A DNA stretch of 44,828 nt. It comes from an uncultured Coprococcus sp. (GTDB taxonomy: Bacteria > Bacillota > Clostridia > Lachnospirales > Lachnospiraceae). A program made the position numbers and the translations under genes. The stretch is taken from the NCBI GenBank assembly GCA_900548215.1, contig URJI01000011.1, positions 1 through 44,828 on the forward strand, read 5' to 3'. The first letter of the stretch is position 1. Each line of letters starts with the position of its first letter. Below, piece after piece: positions 16,898 to 25,206 of this stretch. The notes beneath the pieces were generated by a model. The model did no database searches. It saw only the letters and a list, made by a program, of their open reading frames with translations, and was not told where the DNA came from.

Positions 16898-16926
16898 TTG
16901 ACAAAATAGACATGATGATTTAGCAT
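16898..16926 (+). promoter_or_regulatory. Promoter of the tetR-family gene
   Basis: A perfect TTGACA is followed after 17 bases by TAGCAT. The -10 runs into the first of two operator palindromes, so a bound repressor would block initiation. Confidence 0.6.
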
Positions 16927-16958
16927 AACAGTGTTATGAAACGTAACACTGTTATGCT
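16922..16958. promoter_or_regulatory. Double operator for the TetR regulator, also a long inverted repeat
   Basis: Two copies of the palindrome CATAACA-N-TGTTATG lie head to tail: 16924-16938 (perfect) and 16942-16956 (one mismatch in the left half). Together they form a 15-bp inverted repeat around a 7-base loop. A third copy lies before the ABC exporter at 17758, which argues for an operator. Because ATTTTTAT follows, the structure could also end transcription from the upstream lipoprotein gene. Confidence 0.65.
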
Positions 16959-16990
16959 ATTTTTATATTTTAATTAAATGGGTGAGGATT

Positions 16991-17632
16991 ATGGCAAAGA
17001 AAATACAACATGACTGCGAGACGAGGAAAGAACTTCTAAAGTGTGCCAAGAAAGAATTCATGGATAAAGGATTTATGGGCGCGTCACTCAGAAACATATG
17101 TCAAAAGGCAGGAGTGACAACTGGAGCAATGTATTTTTTTTTCAAGGATAAGGACGATCTGTTCTGCAATGTTGTGGGACATATGCTTGACAGCCTCAAT
17201 ACTGCGTTGACTGAACATTTTTCATTTGAAGTTGAAGAGATGAACAACGGCATGGCGTCAGACCATAATGAGGGCAGTGATTTTGAGTCAGCCAGGAATA
17301 TTGTGCATGAGCTGTATAAACATAGAGATGAAGTACTTCTCGTGCTTACGAAGTCACAGGGTTCCAGCATGGAGAGCATGCCAGACAACGTGGTTGATCA
17401 GATGGATGCACATAATACATTTATATGTGAGGCAATGTGTAAGGCTTACGGAACACCGATGGTTGAGAGAAATGTTGTTCACTGGATGTCACATTCCCAG
17501 ATCGACATGTTCGTATTTATGGTGACACATATAGACAATGAGAAGGATGCCTTGAAGTTCGTTGAGACAGGTATGAAATATCTGATCTCAGGCTGGTATG
17601 GCCTGGTTAAGCCGTGGCAGGATCCAGAATAA
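16991..17632 (+). CDS. TetR family transcriptional regulator of the adjacent ABC exporter
   Basis: A 213-residue repressor-type regulator. The helix-turn-helix reads GASLRNICQKAGVTTGAMYF and is followed by FKDKDDLF, the classic TetR pattern; the rest is the ligand and dimer domain. ATG 16991 is used; a GTG at 16982 is an alternative, and the ribosome site GGTGAGG lies between the two. Operator-like palindromes occur at its own promoter and before the exporter genes, indicating autoregulation and control of the exporter. The inducer is unknown; hydrophobic drugs, peptides or bile-type compounds are common for such pairs, but that is inference. Confidence 0.9.
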   Translation: MAKKIQHDCETRKELLKCAKKEFMDKGFMGASLRNICQKAGVTTGAMYFFFKDKDDLFCNVVGHMLDSLNTALTEHFSFEVEEMNNGMASDHNEGSDFESARNIVHELYKHRDEVLLVLTKSQGSSMESMPDNVVDQMDAHNTFICEAMCKAYGTPMVERNVVHWMSHSQIDMFVFMVTHIDNEKDALKFVETGMKYLISGWYGLVKPWQDPE

Positions 17633-17714
17633 GATTTGGCCGGAATAGAAAATTGAAAACAGTAAAATGAAAAATGTGGTACAGGGGAATCAATTTTCCA
17701 TTATGTTTTATTAC

Positions 17715-17741
17715 AGGTCTTCCGAATTACAGGGAAGACCT
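17715..17741. terminator. Inverted repeat between tetR and the ABC exporter genes
   Basis: AGGTCTTCC and GGAAGACCT are perfectly complementary around a 9-base loop. No T-tract follows on the plus strand (AAAAAAA instead), so terminator function is uncertain. Confidence 0.4.
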
Positions 17742-17757
17742 AAAAAAAGGCTTAAAC

Positions 17758-17772
17758 CATAACGGTGTTATG
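17758..17772. promoter_or_regulatory. TetR operator upstream of the ABC exporter
   Basis: CATAACGGTGTTATG matches the palindrome found twice at the tetR promoter, with one mismatch. A second palindrome, CAAATG-AA-CATTTG (17777-17790), follows directly. The exporter promoter itself could not be placed with confidence. Confidence 0.6.
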
Positions 17773-17877
17773 TATGCAAATGAACATTTGAATAGCTACT
17801 AAAGTGTAATGGATTGCTATAAAAAATAAAGTAAATGAAAATTAGAACAACGAGGATATCATAAAGGAGGAAAAATT

Positions 17878-18579
17878 ATGTATTTGGAAGTGTCAGGAGT
17901 AAAGAAGAGCTATGGAGAGGGTGGAAGCTATGTGCAGGTGCTTAAAGGTATAAACACAGGTGTTGAAAAAGGACAGATGTGTGTTATACAGGGAACGTCA
18001 GGTTCAGGTAAGTCAACACTTCTGAACTGTATAGGTGGTCTTGACACCATGGATTCAGGTTCGATAAAGGTTGACGGAACAGAGATATTTGGTATGACCA
18101 GCGACCAGCTTTCGGACTACAGACGTGATAACCTTGGATTCATATTCCAGTTCTATAACCTTGTTCCAAACCTCACGGTGAGGGAGAACATACAGGTGTG
18201 TGAGTATCTGACAGATGATCCGCTCCCTATGGATGACTTGATCGAGACACTGGGACTTACTGAGCATCAGAACAAGTTCCCTTCACAGCTCTCAGGTGGA
18301 CAGCAGCAGAGATGCGCCATAGCGAGGGCGCTTGTGAAGAATCCAAAGCTTCTCCTCTGTGATGAGCCTACAGGAGCTCTTGATTCAAAGACTTCAAGAG
18401 ATATACTTGTTCTTCTTGAAGGGATAAATGAGAAGTATGGAACAACCATGCTGATAGTAACCCACAACAATTCCATCAAGAACATGGTGCACAAGGTCAT
18501 CTTCATAAAGGATGGTCTTATAAGCAAAGAGTATGAGAACGAAGTGAGAGTTCCAGCGGCAGAATTGGAGGATTTGTAA
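17878..18579 (+). CDS. ABC transporter ATPase, MacB/LolD family
   Basis: A 233-residue ATPase that drives the FtsX-type permease next to it. Motifs: Walker A GTSGSGKSTLL, Q-loop FIFQFYNLVPNLTVREN, signature LSGGQQQRCAIARAL, Walker B LLLCDEPTGALD and H-loop VTHN. This class works by mechanotransmission, extruding or releasing substrates from the membrane, and many Firmicutes members give resistance to peptides. AAAGGAGG precedes the ATG. The gene ends one base before the permease start, and the upstream operator suggests TetR control. Confidence 0.95.
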   Translation: MYLEVSGVKKSYGEGGSYVQVLKGINTGVEKGQMCVIQGTSGSGKSTLLNCIGGLDTMDSGSIKVDGTEIFGMTSDQLSDYRRDNLGFIFQFYNLVPNLTVRENIQVCEYLTDDPLPMDDLIETLGLTEHQNKFPSQLSGGQQQRCAIARALVKNPKLLLCDEPTGALDSKTSRDILVLLEGINEKYGTTMLIVTHNNSIKNMVHKVIFIKDGLISKEYENEVRVPAAELEDL

Positions 18580-18580
18580 T

Positions 18581-21304
18581 ATGCAGAAGGTTTTGGGAAA
18601 AAGGGTTCTGAGGGATCTGAAGGAGAATCTGTTCAGATACATAGCACTTGCATTTCTTATCATCATGGGTATGTATGTCATTGTCTCACTGATAGGAGCC
18701 GGATATACGATTATTGACAATGGCGAGACACATGACGAGGCAAATAAGATAGAGGATGGTCAGTTTTCCGTATTCGTTCCACTGAGCGATGAAGAGATAT
18801 CCCGGCTTGAGGATGTAGGTGCTGAGGTTGAGCAGATGTTCTACGAGGATTACGATGTCATGGATGGCAAGACTATCAGGGTATTTGCCAACAGGGAGAA
18901 CATAGATCTTGTGGAATGTGATGAGGGAAATCTTGCGGAGGCTGATGATGAGATAGTTGTTGAGAAGAGATTCAGTCAGGTAAATGATATTTCTGTCGGA
19001 GATATAATACAGATAGCAGGAAATGAATTCAAGGTGACAGGAATAGGGACATCACCTGATTATAATGCTCTTTTCAAGGAGATGTCAGATACAGTTGTCG
19101 ACAGCAAGGTGTTTGGAACAGTATTCGTTACAGAGGGTGCATATGATAAACTTCATGCAACAGGCGAGAGTGTCAAGACAGAGACATATCTTTATGCGTT
19201 CAGACTTAAGGGCAAGACCACATGTGATGATGTGAAGGACGCTCTTGAGGACATTAAGGTTGACACAGACAGAATAGATGATGAGTATTTCCAGGAATAC
19301 TGGGATAGAACTGGCGCAGCCATAAACGATTTCAAGGATGGCGTAAAGGAGCTCAAGTCAGGTGCAAATGAGCTTGCAGATGGACTTGGAGAACTCACTG
19401 ATAACAACAGAAAGCTGAATAATGCGGCACAGGAACTGTTTGATACATATCTTGAACAAGCGTCATCATCTCTCTCAGCGTATGGTTTGGATGCAGAGCT
19501 TACAGAGAATAATTACAGTGATGAGATGAAGAAGATCGCCGACAGTCAGGGCGGAGTTTTGGCGATGAGCATTGAAAGTGCCCTGAGTGACATTGACAGC
19601 ATCAAGGCATTCAAGGACGGTATTAAGGAGTATACCGACGGAGCTGCAGAGGCAAAAGATGGCTCGGATGAGCTTGCGGATGGAATGGCAGAGCTCAAGA
19701 AGGAGACTGATTCATTCCTCAAGGATTATGACACAGATCTTGCAAATATTACATCATTTGTGACAAGTGATGACAATCCGAGAACAGGCGGAGCCGCTGA
19801 TGATCAGCAGATCAATGTACAGGCGGGATATTTCTTCGGAGTGCTGCTCATGCTCCTGTTCACATATGTCATATCGGTATTCGTTGTACATGGAATAGAG
19901 AGGGAGAGCAGCGTCATAGGTGCACTATATGCTCTGGGTGTCAAGAGGAGAGATCTTATGATGCACTACCTGACACTCCCTGTCATAGTCACCACAGTTG
20001 CAGGAATAATAGGTTTTTTGATAGGGGTAAGCAATATAGGAATACCTGTGCAGATGGCAGATGCATATGCGTATTATTCAATTCCTGCTATGGATGTGAA
20101 GATCCCGCCAATTCTTATAGTGTATGGTATCGTGATGCCTCCACTGGCAGCGATAGTTGTGAACTTCTTTGTAATAAGAAAGAAACTTTCACAGACAGCT
20201 CTTTCACTCATAAAAAATGAGGTTAAGCAGCCAAAGGGTAGCAATGTTAATCTCGGAGACATGGGATTTGTCGGAAGATTCAGAATCAGACAGATGCTCA
20301 GAGAGATGAGGACTGGATTGACCGTTGTGATGGGAATGTTCATAGCCCTCATATGCCTGATGTTAAGTCTTAACACTGCAACTTTTTGTTCAAAGATCAA
20401 GAAGGAAAACGTGGAGGATACTCACTATGAATATATGTATACATACAAGTATCCTACAGAAAATCCTCCAGAAGACGGTGAGGCTGCGTATGCTAAGACT
20501 CTGAAGAAAGAGGTGTATGGTTACAACTGGGATGTGACAGTCCTTGGACTTTCAAAGAATACGAAGTATTTCGATGTTGACCTTAAGGATGGCAAGAACA
20601 GAGTTTCCATATCATCATCATTTGCTGAGAAATATGGTTATGGTGTGGGTGACGAAATCGTGCTCCACGACGAGGAGAATGATATAGATTATGGTTTTAC
20701 AGTGGACAGTGTGACACAGTATACTCCGGCATTTTATGTTTTCATGACTATAGATGATGCAAGGGAGCTGTTCGAAGCTGGAAGTGATGAGTACAATGTA
20801 GTATTTGCAGACAAGGACCTGGGGGTTGAGCCTGCAAGACTTTACGCAACCACAACAAAGGCTGATATCGAGTCGGCTGCCGGAATATTTGCTGATCAGA
20901 TGAGGAGCATGGTTGTTATGATAGTTGTTATGTCGACACTTATATTCGTAGTAGTAATGTATCTGATGATGAAGGTCATGATAGACAGATCATCATTCTC
21001 TATCTCTCTTATAAAGGTGTTCGGATACAGGACAAAGGAAATCAGGAAGCTTTATCTGGATGGCAATTTCTTTATAATAGCAATCGGGGCGGCTATATGT
21101 CTGCCACTTGCAAAGCTCATAATGAATGCGGTATATCCTTCATTGGTGTCAAATGTAAATTGTGGCACCAAACTGGCATTTGCCCCATGGCTTTGGGCTG
21201 TGCTCTATTGCGGAATAATTGTTCTTTACTTCATAATCAACAGAGTTCTAGTCGGCAGATTGAACAAGATCGTGCCGGCTGAGGTGCTGAAGAACAGAGA
21301 GTGA
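18581..21304 (+). CDS. FtsX-family ABC transporter permease with large coiled-coil extracellular domain
   Basis: A 907-residue permease. The first helix is at about 20-42, followed by an extracellular region to about residue 408, then the first FtsX triple helix (about 410-535). A second extracellular domain follows after another helix (about 575-592), and a C-terminal FtsX unit starts near 785. Between about 240 and 400 the extracellular part has heptad-like repeats such as ELKSGANELADGLGEL and AKDGSDELADGMAELKK. These resemble the D-G-x-x-EL repeats of YhgE/Pip proteins and imply a long coiled coil. The gene follows the ATPase with one spare base and is followed by a terminator. Substrate unknown. 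Confidence 0.93.
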   Translation: MQKVLGKRVLRDLKENLFRYIALAFLIIMGMYVIVSLIGAGYTIIDNGETHDEANKIEDGQFSVFVPLSDEEISRLEDVGAEVEQMFYEDYDVMDGKTIRVFANRENIDLVECDEGNLAEADDEIVVEKRFSQVNDISVGDIIQIAGNEFKVTGIGTSPDYNALFKEMSDTVVDSKVFGTVFVTEGAYDKLHATGESVKTETYLYAFRLKGKTTCDDVKDALEDIKVDTDRIDDEYFQEYWDRTGAAINDFKDGVKELKSGANELADGLGELTDNNRKLNNAAQELFDTYLEQASSSLSAYGLDAELTENNYSDEMKKIADSQGGVLAMSIESALSDIDSIKAFKDGIKEYTDGAAEAKDGSDELADGMAELKKETDSFLKDYDTDLANITSFVTSDDNPRTGGAADDQQINVQAGYFFGVLLMLLFTYVISVFVVHGIERESSVIGALYALGVKRRDLMMHYLTLPVIVTTVAGIIGFLIGVSNIGIPVQMADAYAYYSIPAMDVKIPPILIVYGIVMPPLAAIVVNFFVIRKKLSQTALSLIKNEVKQPKGSNVNLGDMGFVGRFRIRQMLREMRTGLTVVMGMFIALICLMLSLNTATFCSKIKKENVEDTHYEYMYTYKYPTENPPEDGEAAYAKTLKKEVYGYNWDVTVLGLSKNTKYFDVDLKDGKNRVSISSSFAEKYGYGVGDEIVLHDEENDIDYGFTVDSVTQYTPAFYVFMTIDDARELFEAGSDEYNVVFADKDLGVEPARLYATTTKADIESAAGIFADQMRSMVVMIVVMSTLIFVVVMYLMMKVMIDRSSFSISLIKVFGYRTKEIRKLYLDGNFFIIAIGAAICLPLAKLIMNAVYPSLVSNVNCGTKLAFAPWLWAVLYCGIIVLYFIINRVLVGRLNKIVPAEVLKNRE

Positions 21305-21323
21305 GGAGAAGTGGAAATAAAGT

Positions 21324-21360
21324 AAAAAAGCGTGGGTGGATTACTTCACTCGCGTTTTTT
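21324..21360 (+). terminator. Terminator of the ABC exporter operon
   Basis: AAAAAAGCG...GGGTG pairs imperfectly with CACTCGCGTTTTTT, with a six-T tract, 20 bases past the permease stop codon. Confidence 0.7.
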
Positions 21361-21791
21361 ACGCTAATATGTTAAATAATGATTATCTTAAATTGTTATT
21401 TGAGAGATTTTCTTTGATTTCATATATGTTTCTTTGATCTTTATAATTTCATTCTTATTTATATAATTTACCTCGCATAATAATTATTAACAACAAATAC
21501 AAATCCCAAAATATGTAAATGCGTTATATATATTGAAAATAGCATGACGATGCGTTATAATAATCTTGTGTTATTACAATAAAATAATAAAATGAGAAGA
21601 GAAGTCTGGATAAAAAAATCAAATGAGCTCTGTATTTGAATCATTGAGATTTATTAAAAACCGTTCATTCTTTATTATTTGATATGACAAATTATAGTAA
21701 ATCAGGGATGTATTACGAAGACTTTAATTGAATATAATTTGTGATGTAAATGATCACTTTGTAGCAATTTTTAATATGAGGGGGAATTAAT
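21361..21791 (+). promoter_or_regulatory. AT-rich gap of 431 bases with a strong promoter
   Basis: TTGAAA (21533-21538) and TATAAT (21556-21561) are separated by 17 bases, with the start of transcription predicted near 21568. That leaves a leader of about 220 bases before the lipoprotein gene at 21792. I see only very short open frames in the leader and no recognised riboswitch. The rest of the gap is featureless, very AT-rich DNA marking the start of the AT-rich island. Confidence 0.5.
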
Positions 21792-23069
21792 ATGAAAATT
21801 AAGTTGCTTATATGGATCACTATATGTATTCTTGTTTTTTCCACATTATGTGGGTGTACCACAATAAAAAAAGCGAAGGAAGACGCCGAAAATATTGTTA
21901 AATCATACAATTCAGAGATTATAGATTATGATACAGCATTGAGAAATTTAGAAAGTATCGAAATGGACAAGCAAGAGGTTGCAGAGTATGTAAATGAAAC
22001 GATATTATACTTGGAGGAACTAAGAAATTCAAAAAATAATTACAATAAAGCTGAGAAATTATTTAGTAATAAAAAATATGGAGAAGCGGTTATATATTAT
22101 GAGAAAGTATTAGCTGATGACATGAATTACAATGATGCTCAGAACAAGATAACAGACTCAAAAAAAGAATATATAGAATTAACTATAGATGAAGCAGAAA
22201 GCTATGTTAAAGATGAGGAATATCTTAAGGCAATTAATCTTTATAAGAATGCAATTAAAACATATGATGATGGAACAATGAATGAGAAAATCATTGAGTT
22301 GGAGAGTAAATACAAAGATTTATTAGAGATCAAGGCCGAAGATTATGTTAAGGACAAAAAATGGTCTGAAGCAATTGATATGTATGAGGAGCTAGAGAAT
22401 TACTTTAATGATGACTCGTACAGTGTGAAAATAACGCAAACACAAAATGAATATATTAGTGAGGCTATTAGTAAAGCTGAAATGTATACAAAAAATGGCG
22501 ATTATGACACTGCAAAAAATGAAATCAATAATGCGATAAGAATAATTGGTTATGATGCCGAATTAAATGATGAACTAGATAGAATTATTAGCTTTGAACC
22601 GTTGTTGATTACAGAGTTAGATGAATTTTATAAAGATGGTAACGTACATAAATGGGCAGGGATAGATAAAGATAATACAGGAACTTCATATCCATCAGGA
22701 TTATTAGTTAATGAGTCAGGGGGGTATATGTTTTCGGGTCCTGCAAGTAGTGAAATTGAATATCTGCTTGATGGAAAGTATGACAGAATGACAGGAAAAG
22801 TTGTATTACATTATGATTGCAAAGATATAGCGGATGAGTCTGTTGCAGCAGGACAAATAAAAATATATGGTGATGGTGAATTATTATATTCGTCTGATGT
22901 TGTTGCCAGTGGTGTGATGCCTCAGGATTTTAATTTGAATATATCAGGTGTTAATAGGTTGAAGATTGAGTTCTTGTGGATATTAACACCATATGGTTTT
23001 GATATGGGGCAAATAAAGTTTGGAGTTGTAAATCCTATAGTACAGAAGAATTATACAAATAAAAAATAA
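21792..23069 (+). CDS. Lipoprotein with TPR-like repeats and C-terminal NPCBM-like domain
   Basis: A 425-residue surface lipoprotein. The signal peptide ends in STLCGCTT (acylated cysteine at about 21-23). Four helical repeats share the pattern A-E-x-Y-x-K-D-x-x-x-x-x-A-I-x-x-Y, for example AESYVKDEEYLKAINLYKNA and AEDYVKDKKWSEAIDMYEEL, as in tetratricopeptide repeats. After about residue 270 a beta-rich domain (YPSGLLVNESGGYMF, then YGDGELLYSSDV) resembles the NPCBM carbohydrate-binding fold. GAGGGGG precedes the ATG. Codon use is AT-rich (many TTA and ATA), unlike genes to the left. Probably a cell-wall or glycan-binding scaffold; the NPCBM assignment is tentative. Confidence 0.8.
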   Translation: MKIKLLIWITICILVFSTLCGCTTIKKAKEDAENIVKSYNSEIIDYDTALRNLESIEMDKQEVAEYVNETILYLEELRNSKNNYNKAEKLFSNKKYGEAVIYYEKVLADDMNYNDAQNKITDSKKEYIELTIDEAESYVKDEEYLKAINLYKNAIKTYDDGTMNEKIIELESKYKDLLEIKAEDYVKDKKWSEAIDMYEELENYFNDDSYSVKITQTQNEYISEAISKAEMYTKNGDYDTAKNEINNAIRIIGYDAELNDELDRIISFEPLLITELDEFYKDGNVHKWAGIDKDNTGTSYPSGLLVNESGGYMFSGPASSEIEYLLDGKYDRMTGKVVLHYDCKDIADESVAAGQIKIYGDGELLYSSDVVASGVMPQDFNLNISGVNRLKIEFLWILTPYGFDMGQIKFGVVNPIVQKNYTNKK

Positions 23070-23098
23070 GTGGATTATACAAGATGAGAGGTGTAATA

Positions 23099-24055
23099 AT
23101 GAATAACTTTAGAAAAAAAACAATGGTATTAATTATGGTATTGGGAATGGTAGTGCTTTGTTCATGTAGTAGTAATGTATTGGATTTGGACATACCTTCA
23201 ACAGAAGAGCCAACTACAGAGATGACAACAACAGAGGCAACGACAACGGAAGTGACAACAACAGAGGCAACGACAACGGAAGTGACAACAACAGAGGCGA
23301 CAACAACAGAAGCAACAACTACGGAGGCGACAACCGTAGAGGTAACAACAGAAGTAACAAACATAATTTCTGATAATGGTGTACCTATGTCGTACAAAGA
23401 GGCTGTAAATGCATATAAGGATGAAAGAGATACAGGGGATGGATTATATAAAAAAAAGTTTTGGATACAACATGAGGATAGATTGTATTCATTGGATACG
23501 GCTTATGTGCGTGATGAGATGGTTAATAAGTATATAAAATTCGCAGACTCGAACTTTTCTGTAGTAAAGATGTATCCTGGGGATTTATTAATTGAATTTG
23601 ACGGCACACTAGGATTTACAATTGCATTTGTAGAGTCTGAGGGTTACACTGTGCCACAGGACTTCAAAGTAGATGCAGATAGTGGATGTATACAATTCTA
23701 TAAAAAAAATCTGAGCAGTCGTTTGGAAGAGGCAAGTGTACCTTTATGTAAAATATATGAGGTCAATGGTGAAACTGCAAGTAATATTCAGGATTATATA
23801 GAAGTACATGGTGATTATTATTTATCATATCCTGAGCCTACAGGTGTATTTTATAAATATTATTATGACTTTGAAAGTAAGGAAGGGTCAGTAACAACAT
23901 CAGTAAAATATTACACAATTGGAGAAAGATATGATGCAGATGCTCAAGTAGCTCCAGAGGGATATGGTTATTATAAAATTCCGGAAGGTACCCCAGCTGG
24001 GCTTTATTGTGTATGGGCATTAGGTTATTCGTTTATAGTAGAAGTTATAGAATAG
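23099..24055 (+). CDS. Lipoprotein with Thr/Glu tandem-repeat stalk, function unknown
   Basis: A 318-residue lipoprotein. ATG 23099 is preferred because AGAGGTG precedes it; an ATG at 23084 lacks a site. The signal peptide ends in VVLCSCSS. Residues about 35-90 are a low-complexity stalk of TTTEA and TTTEV units encoded by tandem repeats. The remaining domain of about 220 residues (from VPMSYKEAVNAYKD to the C-terminal WALGYSFIVEVIE) is rich in tyrosine and I do not recognise it. It follows the TPR lipoprotein by 29 bases and precedes a membrane protein by 32, so the three probably form one unit. Confidence 0.75.
   Translation: MNNFRKKTMVLIMVLGMVVLCSCSSNVLDLDIPSTEEPTTEMTTTEATTTEVTTTEATTTEVTTTEATTTEATTTEATTVEVTTEVTNIISDNGVPMSYKEAVNAYKDERDTGDGLYKKKFWIQHEDRLYSLDTAYVRDEMVNKYIKFADSNFSVVKMYPGDLLIEFDGTLGFTIAFVESEGYTVPQDFKVDADSGCIQFYKKNLSSRLEEASVPLCKIYEVNGETASNIQDYIEVHGDYYLSYPEPTGVFYKYYYDFESKEGSVTTSVKYYTIGERYDADAQVAPEGYGYYKIPEGTPAGLYCVWALGYSFIVEVIE
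23225..23340 (+). repeat. 30-bp tandem repeats encoding the Thr/Glu stalk
   Basis: Two identical 30-bp units (23225-23254 and 23255-23284), each beginning ACAACAACAGAGGCAACGAC, are followed by decayed copies. Slippage could change stalk length. Confidence 0.85.
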
Positions 24056-24087
24056 AAGAATGTGATTTAAATAGGAGAAAATATAAT

Positions 24088-25053
24088 ATGCAATTTATAG
24101 TATTGGTTATAGGGCTTTTTTGTGTTTTTGTATTAGGTGTACATTTATTTATAAGCAGTATGAGTACAAGAGAAAAATCTGTATTTAGAATATGTGAGAA
24201 GATATTATTAGTATGTATATGTATAGTTACAATTATTTTTGGAGTGATTCCAGAATTTGTTATGTTGGTAAATAAAAATATTGACAAAATGAAGAATAAT
24301 TTGTTAAATACATCAGGAAAAGTGTGTGCTGCAAATGGACATGGACATATAATTGATGTTGATATCAAGGATGAAGATCAAATAGATGTTGTGGATGTAG
24401 AAGATCTGTATGAAATTGATGAATATTATATTGTGTATAATGTTTCGGTGGATGTAAAAGTTCCACATGGATATTTAAGAAGTGTTCCTGTGGTTGTTGA
24501 GAAAAGTATATTTGGAACAAAGACTATTGTTAAGTGGAATTATAATCTTGCTAATAAAATGTATTGTTATGAGATGTTAATAAGAGAACGACAACAGGAA
24601 GACGCCGATATAAAAGATTCTGAAGATGATATAGAATATACAGATGATACAGATGACCGGGAGGAATCATCAGAAGCCATACAGTATGCAGGATTCGACT
24701 TTTCGGATGCTCCAGTTTTTACGGTTGGGGATGTGTTAAATTATCTTGGTGTAGATGAGCCACACGAAGTGGCAAACGCATGTGTTACATCTATAGCGAA
24801 TGATTTTGATGCATTGGAGTATTTTGTATTATGGAGAGACACAAATTCTAAAGCTCGTTATGATGTTTGGGTTAGAGCTGTGTATAATCATGAATTAAAT
24901 TGTTGGGAACTTTGTGATGCTGAGAAGAAAATTCTTACTTTAAATAATGGCTTTCTACATTTAAATGATCGGTTAAGTGATGATATGTATGATACTGAAT
25001 ATTCAGATGATTATATAATAATGGAAAATAGTGCTTGGTATGATGTTGAATAG
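24088..25053 (+). CDS. Membrane protein of unknown function in the AT-rich island
   Basis: A 321-residue protein with two N-terminal hydrophobic helices (about 2-24 and 35-60). A domain of about 130 residues follows, then an acidic linker rich in Asp and Glu (about 185-215), and a C-terminal domain with VFTVGDVLNYLGVDEPHEVA. ATG 24088 is chosen for its AGGAG site 10 bases upstream. I do not recognise any family. Base composition and codon use match the two lipoproteins before it, and it ends just before a strong inverted repeat, so it is probably the last gene of the island. Confidence 0.65.
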   Translation: MQFIVLVIGLFCVFVLGVHLFISSMSTREKSVFRICEKILLVCICIVTIIFGVIPEFVMLVNKNIDKMKNNLLNTSGKVCAANGHGHIIDVDIKDEDQIDVVDVEDLYEIDEYYIVYNVSVDVKVPHGYLRSVPVVVEKSIFGTKTIVKWNYNLANKMYCYEMLIRERQQEDADIKDSEDDIEYTDDTDDREESSEAIQYAGFDFSDAPVFTVGDVLNYLGVDEPHEVANACVTSIANDFDALEYFVLWRDTNSKARYDVWVRAVYNHELNCWELCDAEKKILTLNNGFLHLNDRLSDDMYDTEYSDDYIIMENSAWYDVE

Positions 25054-25088
25054 AATAAAAGGATATCGAGAGGTAGAAATTGTAATTA

Positions 25089-25133
25089 AAGGAAAACCGC
25101 ATCCACAGATAAAGTGTGGATGCGGTTTTCCTT
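25089..25133. terminator. Perfect 19-bp inverted repeat closing the AT-rich island
   Basis: AAGGAAAACCGCATCCACA and its exact complement surround GATAAAG. The T-rich part (GGTTTTCCTT) lies within the right arm, so it could act as a terminator, possibly in both directions, for the genes that end at 25053. Confidence 0.6.
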
Positions 25134-25206
25134 GCACAATGTGCAGTTTATATTGTAAAATCATATATGATATGCAAAAAAGTAATAGGAAAAGAGAAGT
25201 ACAAAT

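Noticed and set aside
21591..21635. A 14-codon frame in the leader of the TPR lipoprotein gene
   Set aside because: Too short, without a convincing ribosome site, and no repeated codon pattern that would suggest a regulatory leader peptide.
23225..23340. Regular repeats that could suggest a CRISPR array
   Set aside because: Units are directly adjacent without unique spacers, and they lie in frame within a lipoprotein gene.
23035..23397. A minus-strand open frame of 120 codons full of valine repeats (SVVVA)
   Set aside because: It is the complement of the threonine/glutamate stalk repeats of the lipoprotein gene; it has no ribosome site and its composition is imposed by the other strand.
25134..25206. 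Glycine riboswitch before the alanine/glycine symporter
   Set aside because: The leader is too short and contains no tandem glycine-aptamer core; only the upstream inverted repeat is present.
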